Assembly: GCA_910587065.1 (NCBI GenBank)
Contig: CAJUMA010000005.1
Coordinates: 72,672 to 136,671 of the forward strand
Direction of reading: 5' to 3'
Source of the DNA: an uncultured Bacilli bacterium
Lineage (GTDB): Bacteria > Bacillota_I > Bacilli_A > RF39 > UBA660
DNA: 64,000 bases
Under the pieces are notes generated by a model. It saw only the letters and a list, made by a program, of their open reading frames with translations. It was not told the DNA's origin and made no database searches. Each line of letters begins with the position of its first letter. Position 1 is the stretch's first letter. A program made the translations under genes and the position numbers. This document shows, in pieces, positions 8,068-17,319 of the stretch.

Positions 8068-8628
8068 ATGAATTATCCTGGGAGCATAAAAAAAGAATAT
8101 AACAAATATACAAGTTACGCTAATCGTGGAATGAATTTAGAAGAATTATTAAACTCTAGCAATGAATACTATTTATTAGAAGATATTGCAATTATCCATA
8201 AAAAGCCAACACCAATAACCATAAGTGAAGTAAAATACGGAGAAAAAGAAAGAGTGATTACAAAAGCTTATTTTCGTACTCCTTCGACTCTTGACTATAA
8301 TGGTATATATAAAGGAAAATATCTAGATTTTGATGCAAAAGAAACTAATAATCGAACATCTTTTCCCCTTCAGAATATTCATTCTCACCAACTAAGTCAT
8401 ATGGAAAGCGTTATAAGGCATGGTGGTATATCCTTTCTTATAATATATATGAACGATAATGTCTTCTATTTGGATGGCATAGAAATATTAAATTTTATTA
8501 ATACAAGTAAAAGAAAAAGCATACCTTATTCATATATTGAAGAACATGGCTACATAGTTGAAAAAAAAATAAAGCCTCGTCTAGATTACTTAAAAATAAT
8601 AGATCAAATATACTTTAAGGAGGATTAA
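8068..8628 (+). CDS. recU: Holliday junction resolvase RecU
   Basis: This 186-residue protein has the RecU landmarks: YANRGMNLEELL near residue 20, STLDYNGIYKGKYLDFDAKET (catalytic Asp, Asp, Glu, Lys) near 90-110, and HSHQLSHM near 120. RecU cuts four-way junctions during recombinational repair in Bacillota. An AAGGTG ribosome site precedes the ATG. The stop lies one base before the start of the penicillin-binding protein gene, the same recU-ponA order known from Bacillus subtilis, which supports both calls. Confidence 0.96.
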   Translation: MNYPGSIKKEYNKYTSYANRGMNLEELLNSSNEYYLLEDIAIIHKKPTPITISEVKYGEKERVITKAYFRTPSTLDYNGIYKGKYLDFDAKETNNRTSFPLQNIHSHQLSHMESVIRHGGISFLIIYMNDNVFYLDGIEILNFINTSKRKSIPYSYIEEHGYIVEKKIKPRLDYLKIIDQIYFKED

Positions 8629-8629
8629 T

Positions 8630-11600
8630 ATGACAAATAAAAAGAAAAACGCCAAGAAAAAAGTTTCCGCAAAAAAGAAAACTAAGAAGAAAAAAACTAT
8701 TCAAAGAAATCGCATCATTACCTCCAAAGGAATTAATGTCCAGACTCCTAAAAAAAACGTAAAGAAAAAAGAAAAAATCACAGTTGATTCATTAAAAAAG
8801 AAAATAAAAGATATAAAAAAAGAGGATTTAAAGTATCTATGTAGTAAAGTATACAGTAAAATACGTATTATTTCCCTAATCATCTTAAAATTTATTATAA
8901 ACGCTTCCGTAATCATATATAATAACGTGAAAAACTTCATTATATTTATTACAAGAAAACTATATATATTACTATTATTAATATGTAAAGTAACCTTAAT
9001 ATGTGTAAAAAATATTAAAAAATTTGTTATAAACCAATATAATAATATTAAGAAGCACAAACTAGAAATTAGTAAGTCTTCTAAAAGAAAAAAAGAAAAA
9101 ATAAAGAAAACTAAAACTAAAGATATAAAAAGCAAAAATAATTACAAAGAAATATATTTAAGTGATGATGACCCTCAAAAACTACACTATAAAGACTACA
9201 AAGGATTCGCTAAAATAACCGTTTTCTTTATCAATAGAATAAAGGTGATCAAATTCGATATGAAAAGATTTAATAAAAAATTTAAATATGGAACATTAAA
9301 GGATAAGTTACTTATAATCATGATGCTTGCTTTAATCGCAGGATTCAGTTTAATTATCACATTCTGCATATATATTGTAATAACGGCTCCAGAAATATCT
9401 AATGAAAGATTATATAAGTCATCTTCATCCGTATTTCTAGATGTCAACGGCAATGAATTCGCTCGTCGTGGCACAGAAAATCGAGAAAAAGTTACTTATG
9501 ATGATTTACCTGAGGTATTAATAGATGCAATTGTTTCAGCCGAGGACTCAAGATTTTTTCAACATAACGGGATAGATATAGCAAGATTTACAAAAGCTGT
9601 TTTAGGCCAATTAATGGGCAGAAATGATGCTGGTGGAGGGTCTACTCTAACGATGCAAGTTTCCAAAAATGCCGCTACAAGTAGCACATCATCGGGATTT
9701 GCTGGTATAAAAAGAAAATTTCAAGATATTTACCTTTCAGTATTTGTCTTTGAAAAAAATTATACTAAAGATCAAATAATGGAATTCTATGTTAACATTC
9801 CATATCTTGGTTCAGGTACTTATGGAGTGCAACAGGCAGCAAAAACATATTTTAATAAAGAAGCTAAGGACTTAACTCTAGTAGAAGCTGCAACTATTGC
9901 GGGTCTTTTCCAATCACCTGATGCTTATGACCCACATCAACATCCAAAGGCAGCCGAAAATAGACGTAACACTATACTTAATTTAATGTGTCGACATGGC
10001 TATATTACAGAAGCAGAAAGGGACAATGCAAAAGCCATCCCACTATCAAGTACGTTAGCGAAAATGGATGCCGAAAATAGTTGGAAACAAGATTTCATTG
10101 ATACAGTTACAAAAGAAATAGAAACAAGAACAGGATGTAATGAAAAAAAATCAACTTGCGTTACCCCTGTAAGTAATTCAATGGTTGTCTATACCACAAT
10201 GGATCCAAGTATTCAACAAACCGTCAATAAAGTCATGGCAAATGAATCATATAATGAAAAAACAAAAAAAGGTTACAAATTTCCTAATGACTATGCTCAA
10301 ACAGGAATATCTGTTGTAAATGTAAAAGATGGTTCTATCGCAGGTATTGGTGCAAGTAGAGATACAAAACAGTTATCATATAATTTTGCAACAATGCCAA
10401 GAAGACACCCAGGTTCAGTTGCAAAACCAGTAATTGACTACGGTCCAGCTATTGAATACTTAAACTGGGGTACAGGAAATACAGTTATTGATGATGCCAT
10501 GAGTTATTCAGGCGGAGGCCAAATAAAAAACTGGGATAACGGGCATAAAGGAATAATGACGGCTAAAACAGCTTTAGCTCAATCACGTAATATTCCTGCA
10601 CTATACACATTCCAACAAACGACAAACGAACAAAAATTAGAATTTTCAAATAATTTAGGGTGGCATCCTGAAGATGCAACAGGATTTATTAATGAATCCA
10701 CTTCAATCGGAGGTTTCAATGGTGTAAGTTCATTGCAGGCTGCTGCTGCATATGCAACATTTGCTCGAGGTGGGACTTATATTGAACCTTATTCTTACAC
10801 AAAAATTGAATTAGTCGAAACTGGTGAAGAAATAGTTGTTAAGCCAAAGAAAGTTCAAGTGATGAGTGATGCAACAGCATATATTCTAACAATGATTCTA
10901 AAATATGCTGTGACTAGTAAAAATGTTACTGCTGGATCAGTATCTGGAACAGACCTTTGTGCCAAAACTGGTACATCTACAGTTGATGCTGCTGCCAAAA
11001 AAGCAGCTAATATAAAAGGAAGTATTATTGGAGATTCATGGACAGTTGCCTTCTCTCCTGACTATTCAATTGCAACATGGTATGGTTACAGTCCACAAAT
11101 TGATACAATTCATGACCCTGGTAAAACGCATTATCTAACTGGTACAGAGGGTGGAAGTGCCCGAAAAAAAATAACAGCATATTTAACAGAAAATATAATG
11201 CCAAAAAATTCGACATTTACTAAACCAAGTTCCGTCGCCCAAGTTGAAATAGAACTTGGAACAGATCCAGTTAAACTTGCAAGTCCATACACTCCTCAAA
11301 ATTTAAGAAGTATGGAATACTTTAAAAAAGGCTATGAACCTAATGAAGTATCTGAAAGATTTGACAAACTATCAAACCCAAAAGATTTAAAAGCAACTCC
11401 AACAGGAAATCAAATAAACCTAACATGGACTGCTGTCCCTACTCCAAGAGAAGCAAATCATGAAGCATTAAGAGAATACTTCAACAGTAATGTTTATAAA
11501 AGATGGGCTGATAAGTACTTACAAGAACGAATTAATTATAACAATACAACATTTGGAAGTTTTGGCTACCAAGTTTATATGGTAACACCAAGTGGGACAA

Positions 11601-12049
11601 CAGATTTAGGCTTTACAACAAATACCAGTTTTACTGTAAATGCATTAGTTGATGAAAATACAAGTTTTATTGTAAAAGCATCATATCAATATTTTAAAGC
11701 CAATCAATCAGATGGCATTACAGCCAAAGCCTCTACAAACTCAACAACACAACCTTCAACAGGAGGAAATAAATCTCCTCTAACAATTGAATTTAACCAT
11801 AGTTGTGTTACAGTAGATACTTATAATGCCTTAGGTCCAAACATTCAAGATAAAGTACGTGTTTTACTAAATGGAAAAAATATAACAAATGATTCCAAAA
11901 CAATTATTAACGCAACATGCTATGATAGTGCCGGAGAAAAAATCGGCTGTAACACAATGGTCAATGGTAATAAATACAGTGTTGATATAAATATTTCTTA
12001 CGGTAACTATGGTGGGAAAAAGACAATAATGATTAAGGATCAATGTTAA
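8630..12049 (+). CDS. ponA: Class A penicillin-binding protein (PBP1A type)
   Basis: This 1139-residue bifunctional peptidoglycan synthase has a Lys-rich cytoplasmic start and a hydrophobic stretch at about 75-130. The main membrane anchor is at about 225-252. The transglycosylase domain shows AEDSRFFQHNGID near 303 and GGGSTLTMQ near 335. The transpeptidase has catalytic Ser596 in PGSVAKP, SRN near 652 and KTGTS near 779. A fibronectin-III-like module follows at about 915-1020, then a Cys-containing C-terminal domain. The N-terminus is longer and more hydrophobic than in standard PBP1. AGGAGGA precedes the start, which follows recU directly. Confidence 0.95.
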   Translation: MTNKKKNAKKKVSAKKKTKKKKTIQRNRIITSKGINVQTPKKNVKKKEKITVDSLKKKIKDIKKEDLKYLCSKVYSKIRIISLIILKFIINASVIIYNNVKNFIIFITRKLYILLLLICKVTLICVKNIKKFVINQYNNIKKHKLEISKSSKRKKEKIKKTKTKDIKSKNNYKEIYLSDDDPQKLHYKDYKGFAKITVFFINRIKVIKFDMKRFNKKFKYGTLKDKLLIIMMLALIAGFSLIITFCIYIVITAPEISNERLYKSSSSVFLDVNGNEFARRGTENREKVTYDDLPEVLIDAIVSAEDSRFFQHNGIDIARFTKAVLGQLMGRNDAGGGSTLTMQVSKNAATSSTSSGFAGIKRKFQDIYLSVFVFEKNYTKDQIMEFYVNIPYLGSGTYGVQQAAKTYFNKEAKDLTLVEAATIAGLFQSPDAYDPHQHPKAAENRRNTILNLMCRHGYITEAERDNAKAIPLSSTLAKMDAENSWKQDFIDTVTKEIETRTGCNEKKSTCVTPVSNSMVVYTTMDPSIQQTVNKVMANESYNEKTKKGYKFPNDYAQTGISVVNVKDGSIAGIGASRDTKQLSYNFATMPRRHPGSVAKPVIDYGPAIEYLNWGTGNTVIDDAMSYSGGGQIKNWDNGHKGIMTAKTALAQSRNIPALYTFQQTTNEQKLEFSNNLGWHPEDATGFINESTSIGGFNGVSSLQAAAAYATFARGGTYIEPYSYTKIELVETGEEIVVKPKKVQVMSDATAYILTMILKYAVTSKNVTAGSVSGTDLCAKTGTSTVDAAAKKAANIKGSIIGDSWTVAFSPDYSIATWYGYSPQIDTIHDPGKTHYLTGTEGGSARKKITAYLTENIMPKNSTFTKPSSVAQVEIELGTDPVKLASPYTPQNLRSMEYFKKGYEPNEVSERFDKLSNPKDLKATPTGNQINLTWTAVPTPREANHEALREYFNSNVYKRWADKYLQERINYNNTTFGSFGYQVYMVTPSGTTDLGFTTNTSFTVNALVDENTSFIVKASYQYFKANQSDGITAKASTNSTTQPSTGGNKSPLTIEFNHSCVTVDTYNALGPNIQDKVRVLLNGKNITNDSKTIINATCYDSAGEKIGCNTMVNGNKYSVDINISYGNYGGKKTIMIKDQC

Positions 12050-12083
12050 CATAAAAAGTCGGAAAATAATCCGATTTTTTATG
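12050..12083 (+). terminator. Terminator of the recU-ponA operon
   Basis: CATAAAAA plus TCGG pairs with CCGA plus TTTTTTATG around an eight-base loop, with a single unpaired G, immediately after the ponA stop. It contains a T-run. Confidence 0.75.
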
Positions 12084-12118
12084 TTTTAAAATTAATAATA
12101 ATTTAATTAGTTTAAATT

Positions 12119-12147
12119 TTGACAAATTGCATAAAATGTATTAGAAT
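12119..12147 (+). promoter_or_regulatory. Sigma-A promoter for the 102-residue gene
   Basis: A perfect -35 TTGACA (12119-12124) and -10 TAGAAT (12142-12147) are separated by 17 bases. The start of transcription should be near 12154. This rules out the TTG at 12119 as a start codon and fixes translation at the ATG at 12173. Confidence 0.8.
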
Positions 12148-12172
12148 ACACTGCAACAAGGGGGAAATGTCT

Positions 12173-12481
12173 ATGGAAAACAAGGATAAAGCTAACTTTA
12201 TAATAGAAGTTAAAACAAAATGGGAAAAAGAAAATGGAAAATTCACAAGAAAAGTCATTGAATACACCTGCCCTTGCATATTTAATGAAACCGATGAAGC
12301 GATATATACTAAATTTCTAAGTCCAACTAAAATCTATGAAGAATTAAGCAATAATATTTCGGAAAACGAAATAGAAATAAAAGCTTTAAAGAAAGATTCA
12401 AAAGAAGAGATAGCTGAACCTAGCAATTTAATTAAAACTTTATTAAAATTCACAAAATATCAATGGCTAAAGGGAGAATAA
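12173..12481 (+). CDS. Small protein of unknown function
   Basis: The 102-residue product begins MENKDKANFIIEVKTKWEKE. I chose the ATG at 12173 because AAGGGGG ends eight bases before it and the promoter at 12119-12147 lies directly upstream; the frame is open further but would start inside the promoter. The protein is charged, with a CPC motif near residue 33 and no membrane segment. It forms a single-gene unit with its own promoter and terminator between ponA and pilB. No family recognised. Confidence 0.75.
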   Translation: MENKDKANFIIEVKTKWEKENGKFTRKVIEYTCPCIFNETDEAIYTKFLSPTKIYEELSNNISENEIEIKALKKDSKEEIAEPSNLIKTLLKFTKYQWLKGE

Positions 12482-12497
12482 TATCTCCCTTTTTTTC
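12471..12497 (+). terminator. Hairpin terminator of the small gene
   Basis: AGGGAGA (12471-12477) pairs with TCTCCCT (12484-12490) and is followed by a run of seven T. The stop codon of the gene lies in the loop. Confidence 0.85.
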
Positions 12498-12516
12498 TGG
12501 TTTTATATCAAACTTA

Positions 12517-12546
12517 TTGACTTAAATTCCTATAATATTGTATAAT
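12517..12546 (+). promoter_or_regulatory. Promoter of pilB
   Basis: TTGACT (12517-12522) and TATAAT (12541-12546) are 18 bases apart, followed by an AAGGG ribosome site and the ATG at 12581. Confidence 0.7.
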
Positions 12547-12580
12547 TATTATGGAATAAAATAGATAAGGGTTGATTTGT

Positions 12581-15253
12581 ATGAAGAATGAAGAAACAAA
12601 TGTTGCTAATACTACTGAAGAATTGGCAAATAAAACAACTAACTCAGAAGTTACAACTGAATACGTAGATGAATTTGGTAACCCTATTGATCCCTCTCTA
12701 ATTGATGAATTTGGTAACTACATTGGTGAAGCTACTACCGAATATGTAGATGAATTTGGTAACCCCATTGACCCTTCCCTAATCGACGAATTTGGTAATT
12801 ATATTGGAGATACCTCTACTAATCTAAATCTTGATACAAATCAAACAGCTATTAAAGAATCTTTAAACGAAGCAACTAACACAAGTATTGAATCTGCTTC
12901 AGCAAAACAAATGGATGACAAAGAACTACTAGCAGGTATGGTAACATTTGACTATAACAATGTACCAATAACCGATATAGTTAATTCTATAATTTTAGAC
13001 GCTATTAATAAAGGAGCTTCCGATATTCATTTTGACCCATTTGATGATGGAATAAAAATACGTATAAGAATTGATGGACAACTTAATGACTATTCAATTG
13101 TACCTCTATTCGTAAAAAAGAATATGATTACACGTGTAAAAATAATATCTGGCATGAATATTACCGAATCACGTACTCCACAAGACGGTGCTATTAGAAC
13201 AGAACTTGCTGATAAAACTATTGACCTTCGTGTATCCTGTTTACCAACAAATATGGGAGAAAAAATAGTTATCCGTATTATGGACTATTCCATGAGTGCA
13301 TCAGGTGTTGAAGCATTAGATTTCAATGAACGAAATTTAGAAAAAGTAAAAAAAATGCTTGCCTTACCAAATGGAATTATATTGGTTACAGGTGCTACAG
13401 GATCAGGTAAATCAACTACAGTTTATTCGATGTTACAAAGATTAAATGTTGAAGGCACAAATCTAATAACAGTTGAAGACCCAATTGAAATGAACATAGG
13501 TGGAGTTAACCAAGTTCAAGCAGTATCCGAAATTGGTTTGACATTTGCAACAGTATTGCGTTCTATTTTGCGTCAAGACCCCGATGTTATCATGATTGGT
13601 GAGATTCGTGATGATGAAACTGCAAGAATTGCTGTTCGTGCAAGTATAACTGGTCACCTAGTTTTATCAACCATCCACACAAATAACTCATTAAATACAA
13701 TTGAACGTTTAACTGATATGTCTGTTGAACGATATCTTTTAGGAACTGCCCTATCTGGAATTGTATCACAAAAATTAGCAAGAAGACTATGTGAAAAATG
13801 TAAAAGATTACGACCAACAAATGACTATGAAAAAGAAATATTTAAAAAAGCTTTAAATAAAGATATAGAAGAAATATACGAACCAGTTGGATGTCCACAC
13901 TGCTCAAGAGGTTATCGTGGTCGTATCGCCATTCAAGAAGTACTACTATTAAATCAACAAATACAAGATGCTATTACCAAAGGTGTACCAAAAAACGTTT
14001 TAAGAAAACTTGTTTACGGTGAAAACGGAACTGAAACAATGTTAGAAGATGGCTTAGAAAAAGTTCTTGAAGGAAAGACATCATTTGATGAAATCATTAA
14101 ACTAATAGATTTAGAAGATGACTTAGGCTCTGGAAGTCAACTTGGACTTGATGATCAATTGGAAGCATCAAGAATGGATACCATAAATGCAAACGCTATT
14201 AATCTAGGTAATAACCCTATCAATATAAATATCACCCCAGAACTACTAAATAGTTTAAATAGTATAAACAATATGGTTAAAAATCCAGAAATTACACCAA
14301 TAAATCAAGATACAACGGAAAAAATAGATAATATCGCTGAAAACAAAGAGATAGATGAGCCAGTTATTAACGAAACAATAGATAATGACAAAATCGAAGT
14401 TCTTGATCAACTAGAAAAAAATGATGATAATACTGTAGAAATATTGGATGATGCTGAGCAAATAACCCAATCAGACAAAGATTACTCTACGGATGATATT
14501 GAAATTCTTAAGGATGATTCAGAAAAAAACGATATAATTATTGTAGAAGAACCACCGAGAATTGAAATATTAGATGAAAATGATGAACTACCACCGATTG
14601 ATGAATTAATAAAAAAATTTAATGATAACCTAAATAAACTTGGAAAGAAAAAATTCATTTTAAAAACAAAAGAGATTGTTGCAGATTTAGATAAACATGA
14701 TGTAAGTAATGAAGAAGTAGTAAAAATAGTCAAAAAATATATTAAAAGGATAAAAAACAGTAATAAATTAAAAATCAGTGAAAAACTTGATTTAATCGCA
14801 TTATTTAATAAAGTTTTTGGGCTAAACGAAGAAATAGATGAAATAGATAAACTTACGGAAACATCATTAGAAACAATTGATATTATTGAAGATACAGCAA
14901 ACAATATTGATTTATCAGAAAACGAAATAGATGATATCTTAGGCACAAAAAATGATAATATTATTAAAGTCTCAATAGCCGACTCTAACGACTTAGAATT
15001 GAAAGTTATTGATGATACAGATGCTTCGAAAGAGAAAAAAAAGAAGAAGACTAAAAAAGAAAAATTAAAAGAAGTTTCTATTGATGACTCTAATAATTTA
15101 GAAATTAGTGTTATCGAAGATAAAGATAATACCAATAAAGTTTCTGATATACCAGAGATTACCTTCGACGATGATGCAGACTTTTCTGCCATCGATGATT
15201 CAATAATTAATTCACTACTTGATAATCTTGGAGAAATAAATGAGGATGATTAA
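12581..15253 (+). CDS. pilB: PilB/GspE-type secretion ATPase with acidic tail
   Basis: The 890-residue protein starts at the ATG at 12581 (AAGGG nine bases upstream). After a duplicated 27-residue element comes a GspE core. The core has Walker A GATGSGKST near 271, the TVEDPIE Asp box, Walker B VIMIGEIRDDE near 340, the THTNNSL His box, and a zinc site of two CxxC pairs near 402 and 436. This hexameric ATPase drives assembly of type IV pili or competence pseudopili. About 380 residues after the core are Asp/Glu/Asn-rich and probably disordered, with a repeated motif near the end (DSNDLELKVI, DSNNLEISVI). No pilC or prepilin peptidase is adjacent. Confidence 0.93.
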   Translation: MKNEETNVANTTEELANKTTNSEVTTEYVDEFGNPIDPSLIDEFGNYIGEATTEYVDEFGNPIDPSLIDEFGNYIGDTSTNLNLDTNQTAIKESLNEATNTSIESASAKQMDDKELLAGMVTFDYNNVPITDIVNSIILDAINKGASDIHFDPFDDGIKIRIRIDGQLNDYSIVPLFVKKNMITRVKIISGMNITESRTPQDGAIRTELADKTIDLRVSCLPTNMGEKIVIRIMDYSMSASGVEALDFNERNLEKVKKMLALPNGIILVTGATGSGKSTTVYSMLQRLNVEGTNLITVEDPIEMNIGGVNQVQAVSEIGLTFATVLRSILRQDPDVIMIGEIRDDETARIAVRASITGHLVLSTIHTNNSLNTIERLTDMSVERYLLGTALSGIVSQKLARRLCEKCKRLRPTNDYEKEIFKKALNKDIEEIYEPVGCPHCSRGYRGRIAIQEVLLLNQQIQDAITKGVPKNVLRKLVYGENGTETMLEDGLEKVLEGKTSFDEIIKLIDLEDDLGSGSQLGLDDQLEASRMDTINANAINLGNNPININITPELLNSLNSINNMVKNPEITPINQDTTEKIDNIAENKEIDEPVINETIDNDKIEVLDQLEKNDDNTVEILDDAEQITQSDKDYSTDDIEILKDDSEKNDIIIVEEPPRIEILDENDELPPIDELIKKFNDNLNKLGKKKFILKTKEIVADLDKHDVSNEEVVKIVKKYIKRIKNSNKLKISEKLDLIALFNKVFGLNEEIDEIDKLTETSLETIDIIEDTANNIDLSENEIDDILGTKNDNIIKVSIADSNDLELKVIDDTDASKEKKKKKTKKEKLKEVSIDDSNNLEISVIEDKDNTNKVSDIPEITFDDDADFSAIDDSIINSLLDNLGEINEDD
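12653..12814 (+). repeat. Two tandem 81-bp repeats inside pilB
   Basis: Copies at 12653-12733 and 12734-12814 encode almost the same 27 residues, each containing VDEFGNPIDPSLIDEFGNYI. The copies differ mainly at third codon positions, so the protein sequence has been kept while the DNA drifted. Each unit itself holds two DEFGN motifs. Confidence 0.9.
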
Positions 15254-15275
15254 TTAATCATCCTCTTATTATTTT
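15242..15275 (+). terminator. Palindromic terminator of pilB
   Basis: GAGGATGATTAA (15242-15253) pairs perfectly with TTAATCATCCTC (15254-15265), followed by a T-rich tail. The pilB stop codon is in the stem. Confidence 0.85.
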
Positions 15276-15282
15276 TATTAAA

Positions 15283-15306
15283 ACAAAAAAACACATTTAA
15301 GTGTTT
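15283..15306 (-). terminator. Hairpin terminator of tsf
   Basis: On the minus strand AAACAC pairs with GTGTTT across a six-base loop (15289-15306), followed by a T-run. It sits just after the tsf stop at 15312. Confidence 0.75.
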
Positions 15307-15311
15307 CTTTT

Positions 15312-16187
15312 CTAATCGCCACTAATTTGTTTTGCAACTTCTTCAGCAAAGTTTTCACATCTTTTTTCCATTCCTTCGCCTACTTCATAACGAATCATAG
15401 ATAAAACTTCTCCACCGTTATTCTTAACATATGTTTCAACATCAATATCTCCATTTTTAACGAATTCTTGATGAATTAGACAATTTTCCTTATAGTACTT
15501 TTGAATACGTCCATTAACCATCTTTTCTGCAATGTCAGATGGTTTTCCCTCGTTAATAGCTTGTTCTTTAAGAATTTCTTTTTCTTTTTCAATAATTTCT
15601 GCAGGAACATCTTCTTTTTTAAGATACTCAGGTCTCATAGCTGCTGCTTGCATTGCTACATCTTTAGCAACATCTTCATTAGCACCATTAACGACTACTA
15701 AAACAGCAATCTTTCCACCCATATGTAAATAACTTCCAAAATTATCTTGATCATTTTTTGTTATTAATTCTGCACGTCTAAGAGATAATTTCTCTCCTAT
15801 CTTAGCAGTCTTAGCAACAATATATTCTGAAACAGTTTGACCATCAATATCTAAAGCATTAATCTCATCCATAGATTTAGCATCACTATTTAATACTGCC
15901 TTACCAATTGCATCAATCATACTAACAAATTCTTCATTCTTAGTAACAAAATCTGTTTCACAGTTAACTTCTAAGATAACAGCTTTATTTCCTTCTGTAT
16001 AGATATTAGCTAAACCTTCTGCAGCTATTCTATCGGCCTTTTTAGCAGCTTTAGCAATACCTTTTTCTCTTAGCCAATCAACAGCAGCTGTCATATCTCC
16101 ATTGCATTCAGTTAAAGCTTTCTTGCAATCCATCATACCAGCACCAGTTTGACTTCTTAATTCATTTACATCCTTTGCACTTATCAT
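15312..16187 (-). CDS. tsf: Translation elongation factor Ts
   Basis: This 291-residue protein begins with the UBA-like domain (VNELRSQTGAGMMDCKKALTE) and shows the EF-Ts signature WLREKGIAKAAKKADRIAAEG. The nucleotide-exchange motif NCETDFVTKNEEF is near residue 75. It recycles EF-Tu from the GDP to the GTP form. Length is typical. It follows rpsB after 17 bases, the conserved rpsB-tsf operon. A good AAGGAAGG ribosome site precedes the ATG. Confidence 0.98.
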   Translation of the reverse strand: MISAKDVNELRSQTGAGMMDCKKALTECNGDMTAAVDWLREKGIAKAAKKADRIAAEGLANIYTEGNKAVILEVNCETDFVTKNEEFVSMIDAIGKAVLNSDAKSMDEINALDIDGQTVSEYIVAKTAKIGEKLSLRRAELITKNDQDNFGSYLHMGGKIAVLVVVNGANEDVAKDVAMQAAAMRPEYLKKEDVPAEIIEKEKEILKEQAINEGKPSDIAEKMVNGRIQKYYKENCLIHQEFVKNGDIDVETYVKNNGGEVLSMIRYEVGEGMEKRCENFAEEVAKQISGD

Positions 16188-16204
16188 ATTTGCTCATCCT
16201 TCCT

Positions 16205-17131
16205 TTAGCTTAAAGCTATAATTAATTCATCTTTTTTCATAGTTGAGTAACCTTTTACCCCTGCTTCTTTAGCCATTGCTCTTAAATCAGCAACTGTTTT
16301 ATCTGATAAGCCATCTGAAACAATTACTTCTGTTTCTTCTTCTACTACTTCAACATTTTCTGCTTTTTCAACTACTTCTTCTTTTTTAGTTTCTTTTGCT
16401 TTAAATTCTTTCTTTGGTTTTTCTTCTTCAGTTACATAGTCAACTACTTCTAAGCCTTTAGCTTCGCAAATAGCATTTGTTAAAACACCTAATACAACCT
16501 TAACAGATCTAACTGCATCATCATTACCAGGGATTACAAAATCAACATCATCTGGATCACAGTTAGTATCAACTAAACCAAATACAGGAATATTTAACTT
16601 TCTTGCTTCTCTAATTGCATTAATTTCCTTTTTAGGATCAACAATTATTAATGCATTAGGTAATTTTTCCATTGTTCTTACGCCACATAAAACTTTATTA
16701 AGTTTTTCATATTCTTTCTTAAGACCAATTACTTCCTTTTTAGGTAAAACTTCAAACTTACCATTCTTTTCCATTTCTTCAATTTCGTCTAAACGTTTAA
16801 TTCTTTTTCTAATAGTTCTAAAATTTGTAAGAGTTCCACCTAACCATCTTTCAGTTACATAGAAAGACTCACTTCTCTGTGCTTCCTCAATAGAAGCCTC
16901 TACAGCTTGTTTTTTTGTTCCTACGAAAAGAAACGAACCACCATTCTCAGCAATCTTCTTAATCTCTTCATATGCACGTTCAATGCATGTAACTGTTTTT
17001 TCAAGATCAATGATATAAATATCATCTCTTGATGTAAAGATGTATTCCTTCATTTTAGGATTCCATCTCTTTGTTTGATGTCCGAAATGAACACCAGCTT
17101 CTAGTAAATAATTCATACCTACTACTGCCAT
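16205..17131 (-). CDS. rpsB: 30S ribosomal protein S2 with C-terminal SAP-like extension
   Basis: This 308-residue protein has the complete S2 core ([43 protein letters not shown]-like [33 protein letters not shown]). Normal S2 in Bacillota ends near residue 240-250. Here an acidic Lys/Glu-rich linker (about 235-270) leads to a final 38 residues ([16 protein letters not shown] then [13 protein letters not shown]) that look like a SAP or Rho-N type helical domain. GGAGAG precedes the start codon. It is cotranscribed with tsf. Confidence 0.97.
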   Translation of the reverse strand: MAVVGMNYLLEAGVHFGHQTKRWNPKMKEYIFTSRDDIYIIDLEKTVTCIERAYEEIKKIAENGGSFLFVGTKKQAVEASIEEAQRSESFYVTERWLGGTLTNFRTIRKRIKRLDEIEEMEKNGKFEVLPKKEVIGLKKEYEKLNKVLCGVRTMEKLPNALIIVDPKKEINAIREARKLNIPVFGLVDTNCDPDDVDFVIPGNDDAVRSVKVVLGVLTNAICEAKGLEVVDYVTEEEKPKKEFKAKETKKEEVVEKAENVEVVEEETEVIVSDGLSDKTVADLRAMAKEAGVKGYSTMKKDELIIALS

Positions 17132-17271
17132 TAAAATTCACTCTCCTTTTGTTATCACTTCCAAGTATCTTTACTACTTCCAACCAATGGCCACAGGGAA
17201 ATAGAAACAATACTTGTGTTTATTTGGTATTAAACCATAGTTAATATATCAAAAACCACCAATAAATTCAA
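17132..17271 (-). promoter_or_regulatory. rpsB promoter and structured leader RNA
   Basis: Minus-strand -35 TTGAAT (17271-17266) and -10 TATATT (17248-17243) have a 17-base gap, predicting a start near 17236 and a leader of about 105 bases. The leader contains a short GGT-ACC hairpin, TTGGAAGT repeated twice, and an AAGTA/TACTT hairpin just before the ribosome site. This fits a ribosomal-protein autoregulatory leader, but I cannot assign it to a named RNA family. Confidence 0.5.
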
Positions 17272-17319
17272 TAGTTTTATACCATTTTATGCAAGAAAAA
17301 AAGAATAATTATTATTCTT

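Noticed and set aside
8701..9135. A 144-codon open frame opposite ponA
   Set aside because: It mirrors the Lys-rich N-terminus of ponA (AAA/AAG read backwards as Phe/Leu), with no ribosome site.
12119..12172. Upstream extension of the 102-residue gene starting at TTG 12119
   Set aside because: These bases are the TTGACA-N17-TAGAAT promoter, and a strong ribosome site fixes the start at 12173.
14482..15192. A 236-codon open frame opposite the pilB tail
   Set aside because: It is the antisense of an Asp/Glu/Asn-rich region, giving a Ser/Phe/Ile-only protein with no start signal.
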